Source: Chara braunii (lineage: Eukaryota; Streptophyta; Charophyceae; Charales; Characeae). From it: a DNA stretch of 20,370 nt. The notes below the pieces were generated by a model that was not told where the DNA came from, did not search any database, and worked only from the letters and a program-made list of their open reading frames with translations. Where the stretch lies: NCBI GenBank assembly GCA_003427395.1, contig BFEA01000080.1, forward strand, positions 2,050,079 to 2,070,448, written 5' to 3'. Each line of letters opens with the position of its first letter. Positions within the stretch are counted from its first letter, which is position 1. This document shows, in pieces, positions 18,004 through 20,370 of this stretch. A program made the translations under genes and the position numbers.

Positions 18004-18330
18004 TATGGAGCAAGATGAGTGCATTTCTCAGAATGAAGTACCTATTGCCGATTAACTCCTGAAACGCCTCACCTAGGAGCTGCGATCTTTTCGTCGTAAA
18101 ATACTTGGATACGAGTTGTGATCACGATCTGAGTAGTCTTCACTCGCTCTCTTACGAACGATTCAAAGGTCGCATATGTATGGAGCAGGATGAGTGCATT
18201 GGCTACTGCTGATTATTTCCTGAAATACCTCACCTAGAAGTTGTGATCTTTGTGTTGTAAAATACTTCAATACAAACTATGATCACAAATTGAGTAATCT
18301 TCATTTGTTGATCCTACGAGTTATTCTACC
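18004..18330 (+). repeat. 175-bp tandem duplication, second copy CpG-depleted
   Basis: TATGGAGCAAGATGAGTGCATT at 18004 recurs almost unchanged at 18179. Further shared blocks are CCTCACCTAG, GTAAAATACTT and TGATCAC. Seven CpGs in copy 1 (18065, 18083, 18092, 18095, 18112, 18125, 18145) align with TA, TG or CA in copy 2. Most differences elsewhere are also transitions. There is no coding potential. Confidence 0.85.
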
Positions 18331-18379
18331 CTTCGTCACTTTCTAAGCTTCCTTCGTTCCCATCGGAGCCTTGCGTGGT

Positions 18380-18770
18380 TACCTCGGATGCCTCCACCCC
18401 CTTCTTCTTTTTTTCTCACTTCCCCTTCTCCTTTTTCTTTTTTCACTCTCTCCCCTACTCTCCCCCTTGTTCCAAATCTTTTAGCATTGGACGAACTAGA
18501 TTTCCTTCTCTTAATCGTTATTTTTTATTTTTTATTATTAATCGGATTGCTTACTTTAATTCTTAACCCTTCCATCAGCAGATGGCCCACTACCTCCGCT
18601 CGCTGCTCCTTTTGCATGCCCCATAAATCCCTGATCCCGAATGCTTTTACATTTTTTCCTTCACCTAACCACCGTAAATATAGTCCCCCAACTTTTTCTT
18701 TCTATCGTAATTTTGTCCCGATGGATATATGGATGGAATGTATGCATGCAAATTCCTTCAGTCACTGAAT
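18380..18770 (+). other. Pyrimidine-rich then AT-rich low-complexity sequence
   Basis: The CTTCTTTTTTTC / CCCCTTCTCC-type run at about 18395-18480 is followed by T/A-rich sequence. Open frames here reflect composition (Pro, Ser, Phe, Leu) and have no domains. Confidence 0.6.
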
Positions 18771-19414
18771 CGTGATTTTATGTTGAGATATAGGTAGCAT
18801 GGAATGGGTGGCAGTGGAAACGGCATGTAATGGATTATGGTTGGACCTGGTGTACCACTGAAAGAGTGGAGTAACATGGCGGGAACGCCGTGAAATCTTT
18901 TCCAAACACACACAAGCATACACACTACCATACAGACACCCACACCCACATTAAAAAGGTTTAAGGAAAAAAGAAATGAAAAAGGGAAGGGAAACGAAAA
19001 AAAAAGAAAAAAGTGAGCAGGCGAGCACATTTTTGACATCGTTATCTTTGACGATTTTTCTTTTCTTTTTTTTTTAATTAGCCAAAAGCCCTGAAAATTT
19101 ATAGGCATGTACCATACATGCTACAGAACACACCTACACAATTTGGAAAAAACGTAAGTTTTTTTAGGCCCCGAAATGATTTTTGGCGAGGGTCGAACGT
19201 TGGGGTAGGTAACCCTGTCCACAGCTAGATTGGCCTTGATAGAAAACCCAAAACTCAACTCTCAGGCCTCCACGATGCTCATTTCCCCCCCTCTCTTCTC
19301 CGTAATCACCTTCATCTTCATTGTCTTTGTTGACGTCTTTCAGTTGCACTTGTTTATGTGAGAGCATCGTGCCGAAAATGAACGGAGTCAACCTATTCTC
19401 GTAGGGCTCACCGC
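18771..19414. other. Spacer with CA-rich and homopurine tracts, no gene seen
   Basis: A CA-rich tract (18905-18950) is followed by an almost pure A/G tract (18958-19015) and T runs. On the minus strand near 19205-19190 a B-box-like GTTCGACCC occurs, but no A box lies at a fitting distance. Open frames are not recognisable. Confidence 0.5.
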
Positions 19415-19500
19415 CACGTACGCTTATCACGAATCAACGTAGAAAAAAGGGTACCGTGACCAGCTCACGTACGCTGATAGCAAATCAATGCAGAAAAAAG
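19415..19500 (+). repeat. 35-bp direct repeat, 51 bases apart, at the edge of SINE copy 2
   Basis: CACGTACGCTTATCAC at 19415 and CACGTACGCTGATAGC at 19466 both continue with AATCAA.G.AGAAAAAAG. They are related over about 35 bases. The second copy ends only about 5 bases before the inferred 3' boundary of the SINE-like element. Confidence 0.75.
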
Positions 19501-19504
19501 AAAA

Positions 19505-19975
19505 CAAATGTCCTATGGACCGGGTCACGGGCGACGGCCTTGAGGTACCAGAGGTACCATCATAACGCTGACCAGCCCTAGGTAATTCAGAATTGTAGTA
19601 TTTTACTCATCTGCTCCTAGACTAAGTGCAGTTTGAACTGTAGTCTGCATCTCATCAGTTCATGGGTGTGCCAACTGAGCTAGGACCATTGTTACTGGCC
19701 AGTCTCGGGACTGGTATCAGGCCTGACCCTAAAAAAACGAACAAAGGGAAGAAAATAAATGGAAAACTATATTATAAAAAAGTGAACATGCTGGTACTCT
19801 TTTGCGTCCTTGCTGTCAGACTGGCGGTTGTACCTGGGCCAAGGGGAATAGTTCCACGAGCCCTCAACCCCTCCATTTCTCCTTCTGCGCTCCATCACTC
19901 TTGTTGTCCGTTGGCCTTGATCCCTACACCAGCTGCCTAAAAGTCCGATACAGCCAATTGAGCTAAGCTTGTTTT
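19505..19975 (-). mobile_element. Composite (dimeric) tRNA-derived SINE-like repeat, copy 2
   Basis: On the minus strand module 1 has an A box AGCTCAATTGG (19964-19954) and a B box GATCAAGGC (19922-19914), 31 bases apart. Both fit the consensus exactly. Module 2 has an A box AGCTCAGTTGG (19681-19671) and a B-box-like GTTCAAACT one base off consensus, 32 bases further. The body downstream (CTGAATTAC at 19590-19582, GGCTGG, CTCAAGG, GGTCC, GGACAT) matches copy 1 near 11.2 kb in order. Module 1 is better preserved here, module 2 in copy 1. After GGACAT the minus strand runs into a T-rich stretch that may be the element tail. The stems do not form functional tRNAs. Confidence 0.7.
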
Positions 19976-20313
19976 TGGAGCTTGGTAGCACAAAACCTAT
20001 TTGAACATCCGTTCCGCGCTAATCCATCCCACATCATGGCAAGGCCACACCTTGGTCTGTCAATCATGCCACGGCCATGCCGCACACGCCGGGGCCCAAC
20101 GCTATGCCTTGGCTTGCCGCACACACCACCCACTATGCCAGGGTCACACCGCTATTGGCCCCAACCTTAGCAAGTGGACACTTTTAAAAGACGAGCCCTT
20201 TACCACTTTGGCCAGGATAGACCTCACCATTCCTGCATCAGAACCTGCTAATGGGGACCTCGCCCGACAAGATAAGAAAGGCACCGACCCAACACGAAGG
20301 AGCCTCACAGGCT

Positions 20314-20315
<2 letters not shown>
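19976..20315. other. Spacer, no gene seen
   Basis: C-rich sequence with recurrent CATGCC, GGCC and CACAC motifs (20030-20165). One short open frame has no recognisable domain. Confidence 0.5.
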
Positions 20316-20365
<50 letters not shown>

Positions 20366-20370
20366 GTGTG
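20316..20370 (+). repeat. (GT)n microsatellite reaching the window edge
   Basis: GT repeats run from 20316 to the last base, with one T-to-C interruption at 20361. The full length is unknown because the window ends inside the repeat. Confidence 0.95.

Noticed and set aside
19712-19723. Retrotransposon primer-binding site (TGGTATCAGGCC, similar to the initiator tRNA-Met site)
   Set aside because: It has mismatches at the 3' end, no adjacent LTR end, no matching LTR pair, and lies inside the SINE-like repeat.
20316-20370. Telomeric or satellite repeat
   Set aside because: It is a plain GT dinucleotide microsatellite with one interruption, not a plant telomere unit.

Overview
This looks like nuclear DNA of a plant-lineage eukaryote. 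It has one decayed LINE, tRNA-derived SINE-like repeats, several families of degenerate tandem repeats, long pyrimidine-rich and AT-rich stretches, a few N characters, and no compact intact genes. The LINE resembles the L1-type elements of land plants and streptophyte algae. A charophyte such as Chara would fit, but this is inference and cannot be proved here.

Layout. 1-7.6 kb (minus strand): a LINE with ORF1 (CCHC zinc knuckle) about 7230-4626, then after 19 bases ORF2 (apurinic endonuclease, reverse transcriptase, C-terminal zinc region) 4606-3. Both ORFs carry several in-frame stops and frameshifts, so the copy is dead. The 3' UTR and tail lie outside the window. 7.6-9.5 kb: strongly pyrimidine-rich plus strand with degenerate repeats and a 78-bp exact duplication around a single N (probable assembly scar). 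9.5-10.3 kb: AT-rich DNA with a diverged duplication. 10.78-11.25 kb (plus) and 19.98-19.51 kb (minus): two diverged copies of one composite repeat of about 470 bp. Each copy contains two tRNA-like (A box/B box) modules, so this looks like a dimeric SINE. 11.25-12.85 kb: no clear gene, but the minus strand has several good splice-donor-like sites and short open frames. 12.85-14.05 kb: no gene seen.

14.06-14.98 kb holds the most striking signal: an array of 12 stem-loops. Every loop is exactly 17 nt long and conserved (consensus AATGTGGCTTCRGTYWG). The flanking stems differ in sequence from copy to copy but remain self-complementary in most copies. I recognise no known family for it.

15-20.4 kb: further non-coding DNA with a diverged direct repeat, palindromes, a tandem repeat built on TTCACCACTTC, a 175-bp tandem duplication whose second copy has lost its CpGs, short direct repeats beside the second SINE, and a (GT)n microsatellite running off the end. 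No intact protein-coding gene could be supported. The LINE supplies the only recognisable protein domains, apart from one very weak peptidase-like fragment near 11.9 kb.
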